A stretch of 64,000 nucleotides of DNA from Alphaproteobacteria bacterium (GTDB taxonomy: Bacteria > Pseudomonadota > Alphaproteobacteria > Acetobacterales > Acetobacteraceae). The stretch covers positions 41,974 through 105,973 of the forward strand of contig JAFKFI010000052.1 of the NCBI GenBank assembly GCA_017307285.1, written 5' to 3'. Shown in pieces: positions 57,109-64,000 of this stretch; the stretch's first letter is position 1; each line of letters begins with the position of its first letter. A program made the position numbers and the translations under genes. The notes beneath the pieces were generated by a model. The model was given only the letters and a program-made list of their open reading frames with translations, had not been told where the DNA came from and did no database searches.

Positions 57109-58512
57109 ATGCCGAGCCTCTCCCGCCAAGCGCCAAGCGATGCGGGGCAGGCGGTCGCGCGTACCCTGAACGAATGGGCGGAGCACGCGCTCGAGCCGCT
57201 CGGCCAAAAGCCCGCCGCCCATCACCGGCTGCTGCTGACTGAACTGGAGGCTCTGAGCCGGGGCGAGTCCGATCGGCTGATGGTGCTGATGCCGCCTGGC
57301 TCGGCGAAATCCACCTATGCTTCGATGCTGTTCCCCGCCTGGTGGTTCACCCAGCATCCCGCCAGCAACGTCATTGCCGCCTCGCATACGGCCAACCTCG
57401 CAGAGCATTTCGGACGCCAAGTTCGTAACACCATCATCGAGCACGCCACCGACCTCGGTTACGGCCTCGCCCCCGACAACCGCGCCGCCGCTCGCTGGCA
57501 AACCACGGAACGAGGCACGTATTTCGCGGCCGGGGTGCGTGGCCCGATCACCGGTCGCCGGGCCGACCTTGCGATCATCGACGACCCGGTGAAGTCCCAG
57601 GCCGAGGCTGATAGTCCGACATTCCGTGAGAATGTCTGGAACTGGTTCCGCGCCGATCTCGTGACCCGCCTCAAGCCCGGCGGCCGGATCGTGCTCATCA
57701 TGACGCGCTGGCACGAGGACGATCTCGGGGGACGCCTGCTGGCGCAGAATCCGGCCGAGTGGCGTCTGCTCCGCCTGCCGGCGCTCGCCGAGGCCAACGA
57801 CCCGCTCGGCCGCCCCGAGGGCGCACCACTCTGGCCAGACTGGGAGGACGCCGCCGCTCTCGCCCGCAGGCGCGAGATGGTGGGCGACCGCGTGTGGTCC
57901 GCGCTGTATCAGCAGACGCCCCGCCCACCCGCCGGGAGCCTGTTCCGCGTCAACGACATTGCGGTGCTCGACGAGGTACCCGCCAGTTCCGGCCGCATCG
58001 TCCGCGCCTGGGACCTCGCTGCCACCTCGGAGACCGGCAGCAACGACCCGGATTGGACCGTTGGCCTCAAGCTGCAACGCGACCTCGCCGGCCGCCTCAT
58101 CGTGCTCGACGTCATTCGGCTGCGAGGCAGTTTCGGCGCTGTGCAGGGCGCCATCGCCCGCGCCGCCGACCTCGACGGCAAGTCGGTGACGATCGGCCTG
58201 CCGGAAGACCCTGGCGCCGGTGGCAAGCACAGCGTCGCGGCGCTCGCCGCCACGCTGCCCGGCCATCGGATCGCGAGCTCCCGCGAAATCGGCAGCAAGG
58301 TCGGCCGCGCCAATCCCGTCGCCGCCCAGGCGGAAGCAGGCAATCTCGCCATGCTCCGCGGCTCGTGGAACCAGAACTTCATCGAGGAACTCCGCGACTT
58401 TCCCCACGGCCGCAAGGACGACCAGGTGGACGCGCTCTCTCGCGCCTTCTCCATGCTCCTCGGCACCGCCGCACCTGCCCGACGCATCACCGTGCCACTG
58501 CTGGCGCGCTAG
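57109..58512 (+). CDS. phage terminase large subunit
   Basis: This 467-residue protein has an ATPase domain with Walker A VLMPPGSAKSTYASMLFPAW (K67), Walker B ADLAIIDDPVKSQAEADSPT (D158, D159), and a motif III-like GGRIVLIMTRWHEDDLGGRL. The C-terminal RNase-H-like nuclease has Asp residues in RIVRAWDLAATSE and the final Asp in DDQVDALSRAF. It cuts and packages phage DNA. It is the first recognisable gene of a head module. No small terminase gene or integrase is seen upstream, where ordinary host genes begin within 220 bp. Confidence 0.9.
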   Translation: MPSLSRQAPSDAGQAVARTLNEWAEHALEPLGQKPAAHHRLLLTELEALSRGESDRLMVLMPPGSAKSTYASMLFPAWWFTQHPASNVIAASHTANLAEHFGRQVRNTIIEHATDLGYGLAPDNRAAARWQTTERGTYFAAGVRGPITGRRADLAIIDDPVKSQAEADSPTFRENVWNWFRADLVTRLKPGGRIVLIMTRWHEDDLGGRLLAQNPAEWRLLRLPALAEANDPLGRPEGAPLWPDWEDAAALARRREMVGDRVWSALYQQTPRPPAGSLFRVNDIAVLDEVPASSGRIVRAWDLAATSETGSNDPDWTVGLKLQRDLAGRLIVLDVIRLRGSFGAVQGAIARAADLDGKSVTIGLPEDPGAGGKHSVAALAATLPGHRIASSREIGSKVGRANPVAAQAEAGNLAMLRGSWNQNFIEELRDFPHGRKDDQVDALSRAFSMLLGTAAPARRITVPLLAR

Positions 58513-58583
58513 CACCCTGCTCGGCTGAGCAACGCCGCCGAGGGCCGCCGTCTCGCATCACACCCCGCTTCTCGGGATTCCGC

Positions 58584-59999
58584 ATGTTTGAAACCATCTG
58601 CGACCTCATCCCTCACGATGCGGACTATCCGGCGCGCGCCCGCGCGCTGGATCTCTTGCGCCGCGTGCTCGATGGCTCGCTATACGACGCGCTGCCCTAC
58701 CAGTTCCATGAAGAGCGTAGCGCCGCCAATGAATACATTCCGCTGCGCTCGCGCCGCCCCTCTGTGCGCTACGCCCTCTGCCGTATCGTCGTCGAGGATA
58801 GTATCGCGCTGCTGTTCAGCGAGGGCCATTTCCCCACTATCGACAGTGCGGACCGCACGACCCGCGCCGTGCTTGCCGACATTGTCAAAGAAACCCGCCT
58901 CAATCAGGTGATGACCGAAGCCGCGATGCGCGGCTCTGTCGGTTCGGTCGCGATCCTTATGCGCGTGCTGCGCGGACGCGTGTTCTTCGGGGTGCTGGAT
59001 ACGACCTATCTCACACCCACGTGGGACGCCGAGGCGCCGGATACGCTCGTCAGCGTCACGGAAAAATACAAAGTTGCGGCCGCGCAGCTCGTCTCGAACG
59101 GCTACGAGCTCGCCGATCCTTCCGGCGAATACTGGTTCATGCGTCGCTGGGACACCCAGGACGAAACCTGGTTCCGTCCGTGGCCGGTGGGCACCAGTGG
59201 CGAGCCGGAGGTCGACGAGGATCGCACGGTGCATCACGGCCTCGGCTTCGTGCCGCTGGTCTGGGTGCGCAACCTGCCGGGCCTCTCGGCGACCGGCGAT
59301 CCCAATGACGGTGCCTGCACGTTTCGCGCGGCTATCGAGACGCAGATCGAGATCGACTACCAGCTCAGCCAGGCAGGCCGCGGTCTCAAATACAGCTCCG
59401 ACCCGACCATGATGATCAAGGAGCCCGCGACCACCGACACCGAACTCATCAAGGGTGCCGGCAACGCCCTGCTGGTCAGCGAGAATGGCGATGCCAAGCT
59501 GCTGGAAATCGGCGGCACCGCGTCGGCCGCGGTCATCGAATATGTCCGCACGTTGCGCGAGTTCGCGCTCGAGAGCGTTCACGGCAACCGCGCCAGCGCG
59601 GACCGGCTGACCGCCGCACAGTCGGGGCGGGCGCTCGAACTGATGAACCAAGGCCTGATCTGGCTCGCCGACAATCTCCGCGTGAGCTACGGCGAGGGCG
59701 CGGTGCTCGAACTTGCGCGCATGGTCCTGCGCGCCTCCCAGGTTTACCGCCTACGTGTGCTTGGTAGCGAGATCGCTCCGCTCGATCCATCGGCGCGCCT
59801 CGCGCTGAAATGGCCCCGCTGGTATCCGCTCAGCGCCGAGGACCGGCAGAAAGACGCCCAGACGCTCGCCACTCTCGCAGCCTCGGGCCAAATCTCGCGC
59901 GAGACCGCGGTGAAATCCATCGCCGATACCTACGACATCGAAGACATCCCCGCCGAGCTCGCGCGCATCGGCTCCGACCGCAGGAACAGGAAATCGTGA
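58584..59999 (+). CDS. phage portal protein
   Basis: This 471-residue protein is placed by its position after the terminase and before a scaffold and coat gene. Its sequence fits the portal group: RRPSVRYALCRIVVEDSIAL, QIEIDYQLSQAGRGLKYSSD, RLTAAQSGRALELMNQGLIW and PLSAEDRQKDAQTLATLAAS, a typical portal C-terminal helix. Portals form the dodecameric DNA gate. ATG 58584 was chosen; the longer frame runs through the terminase and was rejected. The stop overlaps the next GTG. Confidence 0.8.
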   Translation: MFETICDLIPHDADYPARARALDLLRRVLDGSLYDALPYQFHEERSAANEYIPLRSRRPSVRYALCRIVVEDSIALLFSEGHFPTIDSADRTTRAVLADIVKETRLNQVMTEAAMRGSVGSVAILMRVLRGRVFFGVLDTTYLTPTWDAEAPDTLVSVTEKYKVAAAQLVSNGYELADPSGEYWFMRRWDTQDETWFRPWPVGTSGEPEVDEDRTVHHGLGFVPLVWVRNLPGLSATGDPNDGACTFRAAIETQIEIDYQLSQAGRGLKYSSDPTMMIKEPATTDTELIKGAGNALLVSENGDAKLLEIGGTASAAVIEYVRTLREFALESVHGNRASADRLTAAQSGRALELMNQGLIWLADNLRVSYGEGAVLELARMVLRASQVYRLRVLGSEIAPLDPSARLALKWPRWYPLSAEDRQKDAQTLATLAASGQISRETAVKSIADTYDIEDIPAELARIGSDRRNRKS

Positions 60000-60400
60000 C
60001 GACCGAAATTGAATCCCCTCAGGACGACAGGCTCGCCGAACTCCGCGCCCGCGCGGACGCACTCGAATGGCAGCTCGGGCAGGTCCAGAAAGACGCCGAG
60101 ACCCGACTGATCCGTGCCGAGCTGAAGGCAGAGGCGATGCGCGCCGGCATCGTCGATCTCGACGGCCTCAAGCTGCTCGATCTCTCCGCCGCCAAGCTGA
60201 GCCCCAGCGGCGATGTCGAGGGTGCCGGGGCGATGATCGGGCAGCTCAAGCGGGACAAGCCGTGGCTGTTCGGCGGCGCCTCCTCGTCGAGCCCCGCCAC
60301 GCCGCCACCCGCCCAGCCACCGCGCCAGAAGCGCGCGATGGAGATGACCGACGCCGAATACCGCGCCGCGCGCGCGGACCTCCTGAAACGCCGCTTCTAA
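59996..60400 (+). CDS. phage scaffolding-type protein
   Basis: This 134-residue protein starts at GTG 59996, overlapping the portal stop (GTGA). It is helical and charged: DDRLAELRARADALEWQLGQ, then VQKDAETRLIRAELKAEAMR predicts a coiled coil, and a Pro/Ser-rich hinge leads to a basic C-terminal helix (MTDAEYRAARADLLKRRF). This is typical of capsid scaffolds, in which the end helix binds the coat. It lies just before the coat gene. Confidence 0.7.
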   Translation: MTTEIESPQDDRLAELRARADALEWQLGQVQKDAETRLIRAELKAEAMRAGIVDLDGLKLLDLSAAKLSPSGDVEGAGAMIGQLKRDKPWLFGGASSSSPATPPPAQPPRQKRAMEMTDAEYRAARADLLKRRF

Positions 60401-60417
60401 CACGGGAATCACGCCGT

Positions 60418-61746
60418 ATGGGTATCCAGAACTTCCCCGCCGCCCTGCAGCCGATCATCCAGCAGGGCTTCCTGGACCGCGAGTTCCAGCAGGCGCTTTC
60501 CTCCCGTCTCGGCTACCGCGCTTGCGCGGACCGCGAGGCGGTCGCCGTCGGCATCGGTGAGACGCTTACCAAGACCCGCGCCGGATTGCGCCCGTCCGTC
60601 ACCACACCTGTCCCGGCGGCGAGCAACACCAATCTCGACAACGGCCTGACGCCCGGCAACTGGGGTGTCGAGCAGTACACGCTCACGATCAACCACTACG
60701 CCGCGACCACCGACCTCAACATGGTCACCAGTCGCGTCGGCATCGCGTCGCAGTTCCTGCAGAACGCCTACGTCAACGGCGAGCAGGCGGCGCGCAGCCT
60801 CGACGAGCTGGCGCGCAACGCGCTGTTCACCGCCTATTCCGGCGGCAACACGCGCGTCCGTACGACGCTCGCCGCAGCGGGCCCAAATCTCGCCGTCGAC
60901 GATGTGCGCGGCTTTCAGACAACCTTCGTCTACGGCGTACAGAACCCGGTCGGCCCCAGCGCGACACTCACCGTCACCGTGGGCGGCAACTCCTATACGC
61001 TGGTCGGTGTCTCCGTCGATGCCACCAACAACTCGACCGCTGCGGCCATCGGCGGCATGTCGGGCGTGCTGACCTTCTCCGCCAACGTTTCGGTCGCGGA
61101 CGGCACCGCAGGCAACGCGGTCGTCGCGACCAATGCGCCAGCGATCGTCCGGCCGTCGCAGCGCGCCAGCACCAGCCAGCTTGTCGCCGCCGATACCCTG
61201 ACCATGTCCTGCCTGCTGGACGCGGTGGCCAAGCTTCGGGTCAACGCGGTACCCGAAATCGAGGGCGCGTATAACTGCTACCTCGATCCCATTTCCGCGC
61301 GCCAACTCTTCGACGACAACGATTTCCGCCAGCTGTTCCAGGGCGCCACTTCGGCCAACGAGGTGTTTCGCCACGGCATGGTGAACGACTTCCTCGGCCT
61401 GCGCTTCGTCCCGACGACCCAGGCCTACGTGCAGCCGCATCCCAGCCTGTCGGGCCTGATGGTACGTCGCCCGATCGTCTGCGGCCAGGGCGCGCTGATC
61501 GAGGGCGATTTCGCCGGCATGGCGGCGGACGATGTGGCGCCGAAAGACAGCATCGTGACCATCGTCGACGGTGTCGCGATGGTCACGCGTGAGCCGATCG
61601 ACCGTTTGCAGCAGATCATCGCGCAGTCCTGGTACTGGATCGGCGGCTTCTGCGCCCCGACCGACACGACGACCAATCCGACCACCGTCTCGACCGCGAG
61701 TGGCGCCGCCTATAAGCGCGCTGTGATGCTGGAGCATATCGGCTAA
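60418..61746 (+). CDS. phage major capsid (coat) protein
   Basis: This 442-residue protein follows the scaffold. Features are the N-terminal helix NFPAALQPIIQQGFLDREFQ, then the coat-like NTNLDNGLTPGNWGVEQYTL and DELARNALFTAYSGGNTRVR. An inserted beta domain is at about residues 160-240 (VTVGGNSYTLVGVSVDATNN), then an I-domain-like and a C-terminal part (VPEIEGAYNCYLDPISARQL). The sequence agrees with a P22-like/N4-gp56-type HK97 fold with an insertion. It is the main shell protein. Confidence 0.8.
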   Translation: MGIQNFPAALQPIIQQGFLDREFQQALSSRLGYRACADREAVAVGIGETLTKTRAGLRPSVTTPVPAASNTNLDNGLTPGNWGVEQYTLTINHYAATTDLNMVTSRVGIASQFLQNAYVNGEQAARSLDELARNALFTAYSGGNTRVRTTLAAAGPNLAVDDVRGFQTTFVYGVQNPVGPSATLTVTVGGNSYTLVGVSVDATNNSTAAAIGGMSGVLTFSANVSVADGTAGNAVVATNAPAIVRPSQRASTSQLVAADTLTMSCLLDAVAKLRVNAVPEIEGAYNCYLDPISARQLFDDNDFRQLFQGATSANEVFRHGMVNDFLGLRFVPTTQAYVQPHPSLSGLMVRRPIVCGQGALIEGDFAGMAADDVAPKDSIVTIVDGVAMVTREPIDRLQQIIAQSWYWIGGFCAPTDTTTNPTTVSTASGAAYKRAVMLEHIG

Positions 61747-61817
61747 CGGCAGATAGCGCCGGGGCCTCAAATGGCCCCGGCGGTTTCGGCTGCAACCGTC
61801 GTCTCAAGAGGTCCGGC

Positions 61818-62195
61818 ATGGCTTTTACCGATGCGGAGAAGACCGACATCCGCCGCTTCTGCGGCTATCCGGCCTATGGCGCGGGCGCGGCGGGGTTCCA
61901 GTCCTGGCGCTTCTACCAGGCCTACGGGACGCTCGAATACCGCATGAACAATCTCTCCGACGCCGAGCTGGTCGTCGTCCGTCGCCAGCTCGGCACATTG
62001 TCGGCGCTGGAAGCCGCGATCTCCGAGGCGTCGGGGCATCTCGACACCAACGCGGCCGCCACCTGGCAGCGCAATCCGAACGAACCGCGTGACCGCCAGC
62101 GACTGTTCGACGATATGCGACGTCGGCTCTGCGGCTTCTTCGGCCTACCGCCCGGTCCCGCGCTTGGCGATGCCGGCCTGACGCTGGTGGTCTGA
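61818..62195 (+). CDS. phage head-tail connector-like protein
   Basis: This 125-residue helical protein (AFTDAEKTDIRRFCGYPAYG, then LGTLSALEAAISEASGHLDT) lies directly after the coat gene. Its length and position fit a head completion or connector protein (gp6/gp16-like). The stop overlaps the next ATG (TGATG at 62193-62197). It is not recognised by a named family. Confidence 0.6.
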   Translation: MAFTDAEKTDIRRFCGYPAYGAGAAGFQSWRFYQAYGTLEYRMNNLSDAELVVVRRQLGTLSALEAAISEASGHLDTNAAATWQRNPNEPRDRQRLFDDMRRRLCGFFGLPPGPALGDAGLTLVV

Positions 62196-62839
62196 TGGAC
62201 GCCGCCATCCTGCAGGATCGAATCAGCCGCGGCCTCGGCACCGCCGCGCGGCGCATCGGGGCGAGCACGGACGCTTACCGCCCGCGCGGCACGTCGGACC
62301 CGCTCGCTCGGGCCAACCGGTTTCTGCGTCTGCCCGCCGCGTTCAGCGGGCCGGACGGCAAGTTCGCGCGTCCCAACGGCTACGGCGACGCGCTGTGGTT
62401 CGGCGTGTTCGACGCCGCCTATACCCGTCCAGGCGACTATCTCGTGCAGGGCGGCAGCATCTGGTTCGTCGCCGCACAGCAGCCGCTGCTTCCCGTGCTC
62501 TGTGTGCAGACCAACCGGACGGTCGCGTTCAGGCGTCCAGCGGCACCCGGCGGCGTCGGTGTGAACAGCTATGGCGGAATTGCGCTGAGCACCGCGACAC
62601 CGCTCATCAGCGGTTGGCCTGCCAGCGTGCTCGGCGCATCGCCGGGCAACCGGCCAAGCGCCAACCTGCCAAGCGACAGCTCGGTTGGCACCTGGACCGT
62701 TCTGCTACCCGCTGTCGAGGACGTCGTGCTGCGGCCGGCGGACCTGATGACCGACGATCTGGACCGCACCGGAATCGTTGCATCGGCCGAGATCACCGAT
62801 CTCGGCTGGCGGCTCACCGTCAAGCAGGCGAGCACCTGA
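62195..62839 (+). CDS. phage structural protein, probable head-tail or neck component
   Basis: This 214-residue protein has two parts: an N-terminal helix (MDAAILQDRISRGLGTAARR) and a beta-rich body (GDALWFGVFDAAYTRPGDYL, VQGGSIWFVAAQQPLLPVLC). It overlaps its neighbours on both sides, as in a virion operon. The order suggests a neck or tail-terminator protein. No specific family is recognised. Confidence 0.6.
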   Translation: MDAAILQDRISRGLGTAARRIGASTDAYRPRGTSDPLARANRFLRLPAAFSGPDGKFARPNGYGDALWFGVFDAAYTRPGDYLVQGGSIWFVAAQQPLLPVLCVQTNRTVAFRRPAAPGGVGVNSYGGIALSTATPLISGWPASVLGASPGNRPSANLPSDSSVGTWTVLLPAVEDVVLRPADLMTDDLDRTGIVASAEITDLGWRLTVKQAST

Positions 62840-63648
62840 TGGCTGATCAATCCGATGTGGAGTCAGCGCTCGTCGCACTCGCCTCAGCGGCACTCTATCC
62901 GCAAGGCGTTGATGCGGACAGCGTGTGCGGCCAACCGTGCCGCGTCTATCGTGGTTGGCCCAATCCGCTGGCGCTCGACACCGATCTTGCCGCCGGTCGG
63001 GTCAATGTCACTGTCTTTCCGGTCGACGGTGCCACCCGCAATACCACGCGCTACGGCGACGATTGGCTGGCGGCACCTCCGGCGGCGACGCTCACGGTCT
63101 CCGTGGTCGGCAACGCCGTGACGTTCGGTGGCACAGCGGACCCCGATCAGCTCGCTGGCATCGCCGCGTTGGGACACAGCTACGTCTACCGGACGCAAGC
63201 GAACGACACACCGGCAGTGGTTGCCGCCAACCTCGCGGCCCAGGCGCGAGCCGATTTCCTGGTGCAGCTCGCGGGTGCCACGCTCACTCTTCCGGGCGCC
63301 TACGGCGTGATCGGCCGCGTCGTCGCGGACGCTGCTTCGCTGAAGCAAGTCCGCCGACAGAGCCAGCGGTTCAGCGTCATCAGCTGGTGCAGCGATCCGA
63401 CGGTGCGCGACACGGTCGCAGCCGCCATCGACACCACCCTCGCGTCGATGCGCTTCATCGCCCTGCCGGACGGTACGCAGGGCCGGCTGATCTATGCCGG
63501 CGGTGCCACGCTCGACCAATCGCAGGACGCCGCGCTGTATCGGCGCGACCTGCTTTACGACGTCGAATACGCGACGACCATTCTCGCCGTGCAGCCGCTC
63601 ATGCTGTTCGGCACCGGCACGGTGAACACCACCGACATCATCGGCTGA
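62839..63648 (+). CDS. phage tail-associated structural protein
   Basis: This 269-residue protein overlaps the upstream stop (TGATG). The N-terminal DVESALVALASAALYPQGVD, then the repeated beta motif ATLTVSVVGNAVTFGGTADP, and the C-terminal RDLLYDVEYATTILAVQPLM, suggest a tail-tube-connecting or neck component. It lies before the small ORF and the sheath gene. A named family cannot be given. Confidence 0.6.
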   Translation: MADQSDVESALVALASAALYPQGVDADSVCGQPCRVYRGWPNPLALDTDLAAGRVNVTVFPVDGATRNTTRYGDDWLAAPPAATLTVSVVGNAVTFGGTADPDQLAGIAALGHSYVYRTQANDTPAVVAANLAAQARADFLVQLAGATLTLPGAYGVIGRVVADAASLKQVRRQSQRFSVISWCSDPTVRDTVAAAIDTTLASMRFIALPDGTQGRLIYAGGATLDQSQDAALYRRDLLYDVEYATTILAVQPLMLFGTGTVNTTDIIG

Positions 63649-63681
63649 ATCCCCCATCGAGCTGAATTTCTGGGAGCTTTC

Positions 63682-63831
63682 ATGGACATGCATCTTGTCG
63701 TGGTGAGGCCGTTCGCCGGCCTCGCCCGCGGCGACATTGTCGCCGATCCGGCGCGGATCGCCGAAATCCTCAAGGGCGAGCACGCGGCCTTCGTCGTACG
63801 TGTCGTTACGTCCGCAACGAAGGAGGGCTGA
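63682..63831 (+). CDS. 49-residue phage tail-module protein
   Basis: A short frame from ATG 63682 (GGGAG upstream) encodes DMHLVVVRPFAGLARGDIVA, then DPARIAEILKGEHAAFVVRV. It looks like a small SH3-like barrel or fibre-attached protein. It sits three bases before the sheath gene and is translated in the same operon. Similar short genes before the sheath are common in contractile-tail modules. Confidence 0.65.
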   Translation: MDMHLVVVRPFAGLARGDIVADPARIAEILKGEHAAFVVRVVTSATKEG

Positions 63832-63834
63832 GCC

Positions 63835-64000
63835 ATGCCGATCGTGCAGCAGGGCAGCATCAACACGACCGCGTTGGTGGTACCGGACCTCTATGTCCAG
63901 ATCGTGCCGCCGCAGAACCTCGTGCTCAACGGCGTGCCGACCAACGTGATCGGCATGGTCGGCACCGCCGCCTGGGGCCCGGTCGGCCAGCCGGTCGTGG
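63835..64000 (+). CDS. phage tail sheath protein, N-terminal part (partial)
   Basis: The frame starts at ATG 63835, close after GGAGG in the preceding gene, and runs off the right edge after 55 codons. The sequence VPDLYVQIVPPQNLVLNGVP, then TNVIGMVGTAAWGPVGQPV, is the classic sheath N-terminus (subtilisin-like contractile sheath). It shows that the phage has a contractile tail (myovirus-like). Confidence 0.82.
   Translation, partial: MPIVQQGSINTTALVVPDLYVQIVPPQNLVLNGVPTNVIGMVGTAAWGPVGQPVV

Noticed and set aside
58680..61770. Long minus-strand frames across portal and coat genes
   Set aside because: Antisense to clear virion genes and with no recognisable protein features; high-GC wobble effect.
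1..64000. CRISPR arrays, rRNA, tRNA, integrases and insertion sequences
   Set aside because: Looked for regular spacer repeats, tRNA T-loop patterns, DDE/tyrosine-recombinase motifs and terminal repeats; none was convincing.
57109..64000. Gene transfer agent instead of a prophage
   Set aside because: Known alphaproteobacterial gene transfer agents have a long non-contractile tail; the sheath gene here points to a contractile tail, and the coat and portal differ in layout.

Overview
The window is a high-GC chromosomal segment that reads as an alphaproteobacterium. Its stand-alone solute-binding proteins, luciferase-like flavoenzymes, CaiB-type CoA transferase, HWE-family histidine kinase, NnrU, DUF2147 and MazEF-like pairs would suit the Rhodospirillales/Acetobacterales or a neighbouring order. 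No rRNA or tRNA is present, so the placement is an inference from gene content. I saw no CRISPR array, integrase or insertion sequence.

Layout. 0-2 kb: end of a cytochrome oxidase operon (subunit III, small membrane protein, CtaG-like assembly factor) and a VOC protein. 2-10 kb: a frameshifted membrane protein, a GH42-like secreted protein with its XRE regulator, an SMR efflux pump with its TetR repressor and a clear promoter/operator, a TauD-type dioxygenase, an antitoxin-like protein and a double-cupin enzyme. 9.9-13.5 kb: a compact, overlapping six-gene phage-like replication operon (Myb-like HTH, RepA-like ATPase, DUF6362, membrane protein) with a hairpin over one start codon. 13.5-14.6 kb: a PIN-like/DUF433 toxin-antitoxin pair. 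14.8-35 kb: mostly metabolic and envelope genes, including four solute-binding proteins with no permeases, two luciferase-like monooxygenases flanking two tandem 25-residue peptide genes, a MazEF-like pair, a metallophosphoesterase, a pentapeptide protein, NnrU and an M35-type protease. 35-43 kb: DUF2382 stress proteins, a large frameshifted membrane protein, an MBL hydrolase, an HWE kinase fused to a receiver and a CoA transferase. 44-51 kb: a beta-helix repeat protein, a SARP-type regulator divergent from a 56-residue peptide made of two 23-residue repeats, a DUF6065-like protein, a MarR-like regulator with a degenerate receiver, a methyltransferase and a cysteine-dioxygenase-like enzyme. 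51-57 kb: Rrf2 regulator, FAD enzyme, ECF sigma/anti-sigma pair, PEP-CTERM protein, lipoprotein and cupin. 57-64 kb: the head and start of the tail module of a contractile-tailed prophage, running off the right edge at the sheath gene.

The most novel material is the pair of tandem 25-residue peptides at 21 kb and the SARP / repeat-peptide / DUF6065 locus at 45.8-48.8 kb, which looks like a modified-peptide (RiPP-like) locus. Also notable: the start-codon hairpin in the replication operon, a dispersed family of membrane proteins sharing a C-terminal module, and two families of inverted repeats that sit only between convergent genes. Three genes carry one-base deletions of the same polarity next to G runs, so sequence error must be excluded before they are called pseudogenes.
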